Of a stretch of DNA of 64,000 bases, positions 55,513-64,000 are shown piece by piece. A program made the position numbers and the translations under genes. Source of the DNA: Ariolimax columbianus (Eukaryota > Mollusca > Gastropoda > Stylommatophora > Arionidae); the NCBI GenBank assembly GCA_036924085.1, contig JAVGWX010000012.1, positions 30,416,479 through 30,480,478 on the forward strand. The letters run 5' to 3'. The notes beneath the pieces are model-generated. The model saw only the letters and a list, made by a program, of their open reading frames with translations. It was not told the origin of the DNA and did no database searches. Position 1 is the first letter of the stretch; the number at the start of each line of letters is the position of its first letter.

Positions 55513-56073
55513 CTGTGATACAAATAGGCAAGTTCATAAATAAATATCATTTTTCAATTATTATACTCACTTGAAATGAAATGATAAAAAGTTATGAAGA
55601 CTACATACAAAATAACAAAATAAAGAACACCAAACTAATAAGGCAAGGCTTCAGAATTGTTACTCATTCCACTGCAAAATTGTTTTGTAAATGATTTTGG
55701 CAGACTTTTAGAGGTTTAAAATTGTCCTTATTGTGTTCATTGTGTCATTTCTGAAAATCATGTAGTCTGATTTTTTTTCTAAACATCCCTTTCAAAACTT
55801 TCCCCGACTTTTTAAATAGAATGTTTTCAATGCAATCAATGCTCAACTTGAGTTAAGTTTTAGATCTAAGTTTAAAGCTTCCACCCATGACCTTTATGGC
55901 TTATCATTTAATTTGATATATCCACATATTATTAATTCATATATTATTTATGAAACTAATAATACTATTATACTGAATGATAGAAAAACAAATCTGATTC
56001 ACTTACTGAAAATGTGAAATTCACTTACTTTTTGAGAAATTAAACTAATTTGTCAACATGTAACACATAATAA

Positions 56074-56120
<47 letters not shown>

Positions 56121-56640
56121 ATATAATATACAATATATCAATATACTATTCATTGATTGAGTTGAAGACGCTGTTGTGAGTTGAGTTCCAAGAAGAAGCA
56201 TGACTTGTAAAAATTGAATGAATCAAAACTTGTGCGTACGTGTTAAACAACAAACTGAAATCATTTTTTAACAGTAATTATATGCATACTGAATAAACTT
56301 TCTGTATCAACTATAGGATTTCTTATATACTCTAAAATCCAATAAAAACCAACTTTATAAGAGTGAGAAACTGAAACTGCTGAGAAAATCGTCCAGTTTT
56401 TCAGCATGAGCTCTACGAATGTTTATATTTTGATAACACGCAGAGCCACGCACATATCAACTAAAGTTTCGTAAACACTTTATTTTAAGATGATTATTTC
56501 TAAAATTATCATAAGGCCGTGGTCATAATGTTAAATTTTGTTTTGTATAATATCTAATATATATATATATACCCCTACTACGATGTAAGGGTTAAAACAG
56601 AGTAAAATAAATATGCAGCTTTACATGGCAGAAAGTAATA
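55513..56640. promoter_or_regulatory. Shared upstream region between divergent NUB1 and LETMD1-like start codons
   Basis: About 1.1 kb with no coding signal, A/T-rich, with an (AT)n run at about 56075-56118 and a smaller one near 56560. Since the genes point away from each other, their promoters must lie here or in overlapping 5' UTR introns. The sequence AATGGCGGCC at the LETMD1-like start codon resembles a YY1 site, a common feature of short housekeeping promoters; no TATA box is evident. Assignment is inference from layout. Confidence 0.45.
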
Positions 56641-56792
56641 ATGGCGGCCTCCATGAAACAAGTATGTTTTGTCCGTCAATTTTGTTGTTTCAAGCAAAGT
56701 GTGAGTTTAGCAGGATACTCTTGTGCCTTACAAAATGCAAAACAACGACATTACTTTCCTCAGCTTCAACTTAAATGTACATCATATGTTAG
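56641..56792 (+). CDS. LETMD1-like gene, coding exon 1 (mitochondrial-type N-terminus)
   Basis: ATG at 56641 opens 50 codons plus two bases, ending at a strong donor TTAG|GTAAGT. The peptide MAASMKQVCFVRQFCCFKQS is rich in basic, hydrophobic and hydroxyl residues and lacks acidic ones, as expected of a mitochondrial presequence. It joins in phase to 62789-62946, whose sequence suggests LETMD1 (LETM1 domain-containing 1), a mitochondrial membrane protein. The start lies 1.13 kb from the divergent NUB1 start. Confidence 0.65.
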
Positions 56793-56936
56793 GTAAGTTA
56801 TCTGAAGCAGATATGCGAAAAACAATCTAGTAAAGTATCTAATGATTACATCATAAATTACATTACTCATTACTGTTACAGTAGGTGAGTAGGTTAGTAA
56901 TAACTTATCATGGGAATGTGTCCTTTGTGACTTTGT

Positions 56937-57199
56937 GATGATGTTGGTTACTAGAATCAAGAAGAGACTAGCTTTCTAGTACTTAGTTCTATACACTTAC
57001 ACTACTATAAGTACTAGTTTAGTTTAGTACTACCGGTCTACTTACTAACTTTACTTACTACACTACTCTAAGTTAGAGTGAGTAGTAAGTAAGTAAAGTT
57101 AGTAGAAAACCGGTAGTACTTAGTACTTATAGTAGTGTAAGTGTGTAGAACTAAGTACTAGAAAGCTAGTCTCTTCTTGATTCTAGGAACCAACATCAT
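56937..57199. repeat. About 260-bp near-perfect palindrome next to CR1
   Basis: The left arm (GATGTTGGTTACTAGAATCA, AGAAGAGACTAGCTTTCTAG, TACTTAGTTCTATACACTTA...) returns in reverse complement as the right arm (...TAGAACTAAGTACTAGAAAG, CTAGTCTCTTCTTGATTCTA, GGAACCAACATCAT). Arms are about 125 nt and the centre is near 57070. A few small indels separate the arms. Confidence 0.93.
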
Positions 57200-57214
57200 T
57201 AATAATTAATTAAT

Positions 57215-59105
57215 AAAATATTTGGACAAGCAATACATATCTCAGAAAGCGAATAAAACAGCAAAAATAGACTTCAAAAAGAAACTTGCTCAGAGGATCA
57301 AGACTGATAGTAAAAGCTTCTTCTCTTATGTTAGAAATAAACAAAGATCAAAGGACAAAGTAAGCCCTCTCATAGACAGCACAGGAAAAAAAATAAGTGA
57401 AAATAGGGATGCAGCAAATCTACTCAATCACTACTTTGGCACAGTGTACACAAAAGAGGACTGCTCCAAGATCCCAGAGCCTGTAGATATCTTTCAAAGA
57501 GACATGGATACAGCAGGATTAGGATCAATCTGTATTACAGAGGAAATGGTTTTTAAAAAATTGGAGGGGTTGAAAATGGATAAATGTCCAGGTCAAGATG
57601 GTATTCATCCAAAATTGCTGTTTGAAATTAGAGACCAATTAGCAAAACCATTGGCTATATTATGTTTTCAATCACTTGCACAAGGGAATGTTCCACGAGA
57701 TTGGAAAGATGCGGGAGTGATCCCCTTATTCAAAAAGGGCAAAAAAGCAGATCCAGCAAACTATAGACCTGTGAGCTTAACGAGCATAGTCTGTAAATTG
57801 TTAGAGTCAATAATCAAAGAAAACATTGTAATGCATTTAGATAAATTTAATCTAATTAGAAATAGTCAGCATGGGTTTACCAGAGGGAGATCATGCTTAA
57901 CAAATCTATTAGAATTCATGGAGGAGGTTACCAAAATGTTAGATAAAGGGGAGCCAGCGGACGTTATTTATCTGGATTTTGCAAAGGCCTTTGATAGAGT
58001 ACCTCATCAAAGATTATTTCGAAAGTTAAAATCACATGGAATAGGTGGGGAAGTTGCCAAATGGATAAAAAATTGGTTAACGGGAAGAAGGCAAAGGGTG
58101 GGTATAAATAAGGAGTACTCTGAGTGGTGTGAAGTGAAAAGTGGAGTGCCACAGGGCTCGGTTTTGGGACCAATTTTATTCTTGATATATATAAATGATT
58201 TGGACATAAGTATGGGATCCATTATTGCAAAATTTGCTGATGATACAAAACTATGCAGTAGTGTCTCATCTAAAGCAGAAGTGGATATATTGATGTCGGA
58301 TTTAGATAAAATTCGAGAATGGTCTGTAATCTGGCAAATGGAGTGTTAATGTAGATAAATGTAGAGTCATGCACATGGGTAGATCCAATATGGAACATAC
58401 TTACAGAATGGGAGAGAACAATATTAGAAAGATAGATAAAGAAAGGGACTTAGGGGTTTTAATAAATCATACATGTAAGGTGAGGGAGCAAGTTCAGGTA
58501 GCAGTAAAAAAGGCAAATGCAATGTTAGGGATGATAAAAAGAAATATTAAACATAGGAGCAAGGAAGTGATAGTCAAACTGTGTAAAGCATTAGTTAGAC
58601 CTAGATTGGAGTACTGTGTACAGGTGTGGAGTCCTTATCAGAGAGGGGATATAGACATGCTGGAGAGAATATAAAAAAGAGCGACAAAGCTGATAGTGGG
58701 ATTCCAGAATTACAGTTATGAGGAAAGATTAAAAAGAACCGGCCTACAGTGTCTAGAAGAGAGAAGAATTCGTGGTGACTTAATACAGGTGTATAAGATG
58801 ATCAGAGGAATGGATAAGGTAGACTATAACAAGTTTTTTAAAGTACAACCACCAACAAGGACAAGAGGGCACAGCTACAAGTTGACTAAGGAGAGGTCCA
58901 GATTAGATATTAGGAAGTATTTCTTTAGCCAGAGAGTTGTGAATGCTTGGAATGCATTGCCAAGTGAGGTGGTGGAGGCTGGGACGTTCAATGCATTTAA
59001 GAATAGATTGGATGCGTACAGCTTCTAGAGCAAGATGATGTAATTGGAACTGGTTGTATACAGACTCTGCAGTCTTCTAAACCAGTATAAAGACATTAAG
59101 TTAAG
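57215..59105 (+). mobile_element. CR1-like LINE, 5'-truncated, nearly intact reverse transcriptase
   Basis: Best CR1 copy in the window. Lacks the endonuclease; carries the whole RT and post-RT region and the 3' end (AACTGGTTGTATACAGACTC, CCAGTATAAAGACATTAAGT). Sits in intron 1 of the LETMD1-like gene, 15 bp beyond the palindrome. Confidence 0.95.
57222..59028 (+). pseudogene. CR1 reverse transcriptase, two lesions
   Basis: Polymerase of a CR1-clade LINE. The first 375 codons are open: [55 protein letters not shown], catalytic motif A YLDFAKAFD, GVPQGSVLGP and motif C FADD (about residues 338-341). A one-base insertion near 58343 shifts the frame at WQMEF. The next part ([17 protein letters not shown]) ends at a TAA near 58672 where other copies have CAA. 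The last part (58696-59028) is open to the normal end ([12 protein letters not shown]). Confidence 0.92.
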
Positions 59106-59725
59106 TTATCATCACACTGGACACATTCCCATAAGCCAGCCAAGCGTATACTATTAACTATTATTATTATAATAACTCCCATTCCCAGTCAGGTGTTGAT
59201 TTCGCGTGTGTTCTTCGGATCTTTCAAGACAGGACACAGTCACACACTTTCTCCCCTCTCCCCTACCCTAATCACTGCCCTAGTCGCTCCCAAATCTTTC
59301 ATCCTCTGCTTATATATGCATTTGTCTGACCTCTGTCTCTTCATCATTCTGTAGAGTATCCATAACTAACTGCCCTGATCAACTCAAACCTGTCTCTCGT
59401 CATCACCACTTCGTTCACCACAGCTCATCCCTCCACTGCATCAGCTCTTTTGTTGCTCCAGATGCCTACATCAGCATGTCCCAGGCAGTAGATCCATGTG
59501 ACACCTTGTACACCAGAGTTGCTTAGAAGAGAGGCCCACTTCCTTCTTAGCATGCACCTTTCTATTTTACGAAGCATGCCTGCGAGTCTGACGAATCACT
59601 CTACATGTGTCACTACTGTAGTAGTTAGTAGAGGCAGAATATTACCTGATGAGGGTATGTGCATTGGAAGAAGTGGGAAGAAGCAGGCAACGAGAGCCCA
59701 TTGACAAGGGTGGTGATACAACTGA
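59106..59725. other. Unassigned intronic DNA
   Basis: C/T-rich near 59250-59460; no coding or repeat family recognised. Confidence 0.35.
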
Positions 59726-59729
59726 GTAG

Positions 59730-59970
59730 AAAGTGACAGAAGCTTCGATACAGGAGCTTATCCAGCATCCCTCAGGACCACAAGATCTAATTCTATATAC
59801 AGATAACTCCGCCAACAGAGATGCAAACAGGTGCTGTTGGGGTTTTGTTAGCTACCAAAATGGCAGGGAGGTGGTGGAGAAATTAGCTTCCTACTCCACT
59901 GCCACATTGGGTATGAGGATGGAGACTGAGGCAGGTTAGGTAACAGCGGCCCTATCCATGGCCTTCTTCA
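59730..59970 (+). mobile_element. LINE RNase H fragment
   Basis: Plus strand LILYTDNSANRDANRCCWGF, VSYQNGREVVEKLASYSTAT, LGMRMETEA: first RNase H strand with catalytic Asp (YTD.S) and the MRME.EA helix with its Glu. A family different from the RH-LINE. Confidence 0.78.
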
Positions 59971-60312
59971 CTTGATGTGTCTGCCCTTGAGTGAATCCAA
60001 GTCGTGGTGTTCATTGTAGGCATATGCCTTCACCTGCACTACTTGGTGTCACATTTTGATGCTTGGCAAATCAAGCAGATATCTAATGGCAGCAATGGGA
60101 GTATCTCTAATGCATTCCAGAACTATGAATATTGCCTCGTTCTGAATTCTCTCCAATCTATCTACCTGTATCTGTGATAACGTGAGCAACCCAAGACCGT
60201 AGTCCAGGACAGACAAAACCAGGGCTTATATCAGCAGGAAAAGATTCCATTGTTGCATGTCTGGCTGCCATGACTTTGATTGCATTGATACCCCTCTTTG
60301 CTTTCAGAATCT
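59945..60312 (-). mobile_element. LINE post-RT fragment, opposite strand to the adjacent RNase H
   Basis: Minus strand SVLDYGLGLLTLSQIQVDRL, ERIQNEAIFIVLECIRDTPI, AAIRYLLDLPSI: the LDYG......L..LE.IQN.A.R...G block preceding RNase H in LINEs. Confidence 0.75.
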
Positions 60313-60322
60313 CATTGTCAGC

Positions 60323-60559
60323 GTGGCCTAGTGGTTAAGTGGCACGGCTCACAATCCGAAGGTGCTGGGTTCGATCCCCATCACAGCACCGGCCGTTACC
60401 CCGGGGAAGCAAACCCTTACAAAATGCAGGAGGAAGCAGACCCTTACATAAAATGCATGCTGAAGTCGGATGCACTGGGCCGACAGGCGCAAAATAAAAA
60501 CCACAGTGCAACGCACACCACCTTTGGGATTAGAGAAATAAGGCGAACGCAAAAAAAAA
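60323..60559 (+). mobile_element. SINE-A, full length with recognisable promoter boxes
   Basis: Best SINE-A copy. A box GTGGCCTAGTGGTTAAGTGG (60323-60342) and B box GGTTCGATCCC (60368-60378) show a tRNA-derived polymerase III promoter. Body as in other copies; poly-A at 60551. Perfect 10-bp duplication CATTGTCAGC (60313-60322 and 60560-60569). Confidence 0.95.
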
Positions 60560-60579
60560 CATTGTCAGCAAGTTTAATT

Positions 60580-60803
60580 GTTTTGTTTTGTTTTGCGTTT
60601 GCCTTATTTATCTATTTCTCAAGTCGGGTGTTTGTTGCACTGCGGTTTTTATTTTGCGCCTGTCGGCCCAGTGCATCTCACTTCGGCATGCATTTCATGT
60701 AAGGGTCTGTTTCCTCCTGCATTTTCTAAGGGTTTGCTTCCCTGGGGTAACGGCCGGTGTTGTGATGGGGATCAAACCCAGCACTTTCGGCTTGTAAGCT
60801 ATA
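60580..60803 (-). mobile_element. SINE-A, inverted, tail to tail with the previous copy
   Basis: Poly-T-like TTGTTTTGTTTTGTTTTGCG, then reversed body to GGGATCAAACCCAGCAC. Only the first part of the head is missing. Confidence 0.92.
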
Positions 60804-61399
60804 GTCATGTGAAATTTGCACAGCTCATTCTGTTTGGAATGTCTAGGTCAGTGCAACTATTTTAAATTGCTGCATCGTTTCTTTCCCGAGTTCATTAAAT
60901 GTAGCAAAGTTAAACTATTTACCGCAAATGTATTCTTTTGGTATACACTACACCTACATTTTTTTTTTAGTGTAGCGGCTCAAGGTCAGATACTCAAAGC
61001 CTCAGGGCCAGTCCCCGTTTGGAACTGATCAGTATAAGGGGAGGTCAGTCCTTTGGCCCATAATGAACGAGTTGGGATGAGTTGACAAATCATATTCCAG
61101 AAGTATAAACATTGAACCTGGTTATGTTCTCTGCCCGTGAACTTTCAATTTTATAACTTTAATTCCCTTACTTGTATGCAGTGTTGTTCTGATGGTGTTT
61201 TCTGTGTTAAGTGAATATTTTGTTAAGAGTGATCACTAGAAAGCTGCCAATTCAAATGCTAATTGCATTGGAAAACACTACATTACTTGAAGCTGTAGCA
61301 ATCAACACAACTTATTTCAAGTCGCTATGTCAACTTGAAGTCACTTCCAGATTGTGTGTACTAAACAATTATGTTATTTCCTGGATGTAGTCGGAAATT
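60804..61399. other. Unassigned intronic DNA
   Basis: No recognised feature in intron 1 of the LETMD1-like gene. Confidence 0.35.
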
Positions 61400-61690
61400 C
61401 TAGTGCATATATAATTAAGAGATACAGATATTTACATATGTCAAAAACAGACTATTTGTGCATACAGAAATATATACATAAATAAGGATACAGAAATGAT
61501 GTATAAAACATACTAATCAGAGAGGTATAAAGAAAGAGAGATGGAAGAGGAAAATGGGTAAGAAAGGAAAGTTCAGTGGAGCCTACATAAAACTATAGCA
61601 ATGATCCCACATAAAAGTATGGAATGTATTAATATCATTAGGTTTTATGACATCCAATAAGGAAGATTAAATGATTCTGGAGCTCAATCC
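61400..61690. repeat. Dispersed repeat Rep-H, copy 2
   Basis: GTATAAAGAAAGAGAGATGG, TTCAGTGGAGCC, GTATGGAATGTATTAATATC, ATTAGGTTTTATGACATCCA; see 52790-53060. Confidence 0.5.
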
Positions 61691-61834
61691 GGTGTGGAGC
61701 AGGAGATAATATCAGTGACTCTGATATCAACTTTTCCCTGGTGTCTAAGACTTTTGAAATGGCTGTCTGAACTCAGGTAAAGGGAAAGATGACTATGTAA
61801 CAGACATAAATTACTGTGTAAAGCGTTTATGTCA

Positions 61835-62190
61835 GATAACGGTCAGGGAAACCCTTATGTCAGATAACGGTCAGTAAAACCCTTATGTCAGATAACGGTC
61901 AGTAAAACCCTTATGTCAGATAATGGTGAGTAAAACCCTTATGTCAGATAACGGTCAGTAAAACCCTTATTTCAGATAACGGTCAGTAAAACCCTTATGT
62001 CAGATAACGGTCAGTAAAACCCTTATGTCATTTAATGGTCAGTAAAACCCTTATGTCAGATAACGGTCAGTAAAACCCTTATGTCAGCTAATGGTGAGTA
62101 AAACCCTTATGTCAGATAACGGTCAGTAAAACCCTTATGTCAGATACTGGTGAGTAAAACCCTTTTGTCAGGGAAAGGTGTAAGTAAAAC
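61835..62190. repeat. 28-bp minisatellite, about 12 units
   Basis: Unit TAAAACCCTTATGTCAGATA plus ACGGTCAG, with variants ATGGTGAG and TTTCAG. Unrelated to the 28-bp array at 9657. Confidence 0.94.
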
Positions 62191-62194
62191 ACTA

Positions 62195-62788
62195 GGGATT
62201 GTATCTTTAAAGCACGATTTCGAGAAGATTTTTATTCCACTGCGAAACTGAAAAGAACGAAGCTGCCAGAAAGTCAGACACATTACAAGAGATGAGGAAC
62301 AAGTTCCAAGGACATAGTCAGCAACCAGATGATGTTGTTAGGAAGAGAAATAGATTAGAATTGATAAGGAGATGACAGACCTTGATATAGATTACAGAGG
62401 TGACATGTTAAATGCAAAAAATCTCTGGGAAGGTAGCTCTGATAATGATAGCTTAGAGCTTAGTATTGTATTGATGTGATCCTATCAAATTACACAAATA
62501 AACTTATTCATTGTTTTATATTTTGAAGAAATAAGTTAATGAGTTGATTATGGGAGATAATTCTGATACAACATGACCATTAGCCTATTATGCTGACAAT
62601 GAGATTGTTAACATTTTCCTGTAAAGCCACATTTCTTCAGCTTTTGGGGATTTTGTTTGTTTGTTGATTGACCATGATTAACTTCATAAGGTAAAACTGG
62701 TTGTGTATTTGTCTCACATCATTTGACAAAGATTATTGCATATAACGCCTTTAATTCTTTAATGGATTTCCTTAATTCTCATTACTAG
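62195..62788. other. Intron 1 end of the LETMD1-like gene
   Basis: A/T-rich; nothing recognised apart from the acceptor at 62788. Confidence 0.4.
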
Positions 62789-62946
62789 ATGCTACAGTAC
62801 ACAACAGCCAGAAGATAAAGTCAAACCACCAACCAGGCCAAAAAGATATGCCTTAGACAGATTGGTCAAATTTATTACTAACTCGGCTGACAAATTGGAG
62901 AAGAGAGTACCAAGGGTCTTTCAAGTGTACAGAACATTTCGAACAG
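62789..62946 (+). CDS. LETMD1: LETMD1-like gene, coding exon 2
   Basis: 158 nt; acceptor TTCTCATTACTAG, donor ACAG|GTATGT. The first base completes an Arg codon left open by exon 1. Reads ALDRLVKFITNSADKLEKRV followed by PRVFQVYRTFRTG. This resembles the conserved N-terminal block of LETMD1 (a V.KT..IN.KY..FL...FPRFYVLY.T.F.KG pattern just before its first membrane segment). Identification rests on this block and the presequence only; the LETM1-like domain would lie past the window edge. Any other mitochondrial protein with this block is an alternative. Confidence 0.6.
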
Positions 62947-63499
62947 GTATGTTACCAATTATTTTAGCTTTTAAGTTGTTAGTTTGGGGATGGTGTATCA
63001 TAGAGAACAGACAGAGCTTATTATGTTGTTGTTGAAAGGTGATCTGTGGCAAAGAATATGACATCAAGCAATCCTGCCAGAGAATTCAGAGAGAAAGTGT
63101 ATTGTTGTTGTCTGTAGCTACTTGTACTGAGTACTTCATCTGATAACACATCCAGCCTTGCACTAGATTGTTCTCCTTGTTGTAATCACGCCTTTGATGT
63201 CTGCACTGTCCGATAAGTTCCAGTTATAAACTCAACCATTGTTTGGAGATTCTCTATTGGTGCGTGTAGTTTTTTTAGTTTAGTGTTGAATCATTGGGCT
63301 AGCATATCTTCCTTAAATAGCCATACAGGACAGTTCTGCTCAGCAGTTTGTTCATTTAAAACACAGTGGGGAAGCAGACAGTCAAAGCTTGTGTATGTGT
63401 TTATTTAGTCTGTTGTGTGCTGTCCTTAGGAGTACAGACTAGTGATCTGTCCTTGCCAGTCTGGGGGCTCATAGTTCATATTGGATTTGTTCTATACTC

Positions 63500-63870
63500 T
63501 TCTGATAGCCTGGATAGCTCTATTTTTTCTAAAAATATGTGATTTCAATATCTTCTTGGGGACAATCTTTGTGAGCCTATTTGGATTGTCTTTCCACCGT
63601 ATGACACTGTAGGATAGTAGACACTGAAATATGGTTTTGCTTTTTGGCAGCTACTATGCTTAATTCATTTGTCAGATGCAGGAGTCTGTCACCCATGAGA
63701 GCTAGCAGTACAGATAGTGCATCTGTGTAGATGGTTACCTGGTGGCAGTCAGAATTGGCGTTAGGAATTGTATTTACCGCTTTCTCTAGTGCTTGAACTT
63801 CAGTTAGAATATAGCATTTTGGTGAAGAATGGTGGAAGAGGAGACCAGGACAGCTGGAATCTCATGGACG
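63500..63870 (-). mobile_element. LINE RNase H fragment
   Basis: Minus strand LTEVQALEKAVNTIPNANSD, HQVTIYTDALSVLLALMGDR and LLHLTNELSIVAAKK: the E helix and the TDALSV.LAL strand of RNase H. Decayed; surrounding 63100-63500 may belong to the same element but shows no motif. Confidence 0.72.
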
Positions 63871-64000
63871 GATATAAAGAAGATGGCCCATAATAAAAAT
63901 TGGTTTCAGCAACCTTTCATATACAAAAGGCCAGACCTGGAAAATATGATGAAACAGAGGACAGGATACTATCACCTATTGAAGCCCTTCTATAAATTAC

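Noticed and set aside
60323..60380. tRNA gene (A and B boxes)
   Set aside because: Boxes are present, but the sequence does not fold into a complete tRNA and is the head of a repeated SINE.

Overview
The window is from a eukaryotic, animal-type genome: genes are split into short exons with GT-AG introns, and nearly everything else is retrotransposons, SINEs, DNA transposons and minisatellites. The mix (CR1-like LINEs, LINEs with an RNase H domain, RTE-like LINEs, several tRNA-derived SINEs) resembles lophotrochozoan and especially gastropod mollusc genomes. That placement is inference from repeat style; no species can be read from the sequence.

Two host genes are visible. The main one is a complete NUB1 (NEDD8 ultimate buster 1) homologue on the minus strand, with the start codon at 55512 and the stop codon at 11611. 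I could place 16 coding exons. All splice phases join, and they give a 618-residue protein with the family's order: N-terminal LW.PPYT block, ubiquitin-like domain, helical middle, three UBA domains and an acidic C-terminus. The second gene starts divergently at 56641 on the plus strand. Its first two coding exons (56641-56792 and 62789-62946) encode a mitochondrial-type N-terminus and a segment resembling LETMD1; the rest lies beyond the window. The two genes are head to head, with about 1.1 kb between their start codons.

The introns, more than 95 percent of the NUB1 locus, are layered repeats. At 0-9 kb: decayed CR1 copies, a 52-bp minisatellite, a 35-bp minisatellite split by a SINE, a triple nest of elements and a 310-bp tandem duplication. 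At 9.6-16 kb: a 28-bp minisatellite split by an RNase H LINE, the last two NUB1 exons, and a long CR1 copy with two secondary insertions. At 17-23 kb: three NUB1 exons, a 20-bp minisatellite, and two TTAA-flanked piggyBac-type insertions, one with a broken transposase. At 24-36 kb: an unknown 0.6-kb repeat, 60-, 62- and 42-bp minisatellites, many SINEs, a hAT-like non-autonomous element and a mariner remnant. At 37-46 kb: ATC-rich satellite, a 34-bp array of about 40 units grown from inside a SINE, and a decayed RTE-like LINE. At 46-54 kb: a young RNase H LINE nested in an older LINE and the 5' NUB1 exons. At 56.6-64 kb (first introns of the LETMD1-like gene): a 260-bp palindrome beside a nearly intact CR1 reverse transcriptase, inverted SINE pairs and a 28-bp minisatellite.

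SINE and repeat names used here (SINE-A to SINE-E, Rep-F to Rep-K, RH-LINE, CR1) are local labels for families recognised by comparing copies within the window. No bacterial genes, CRISPR arrays or operons are present.
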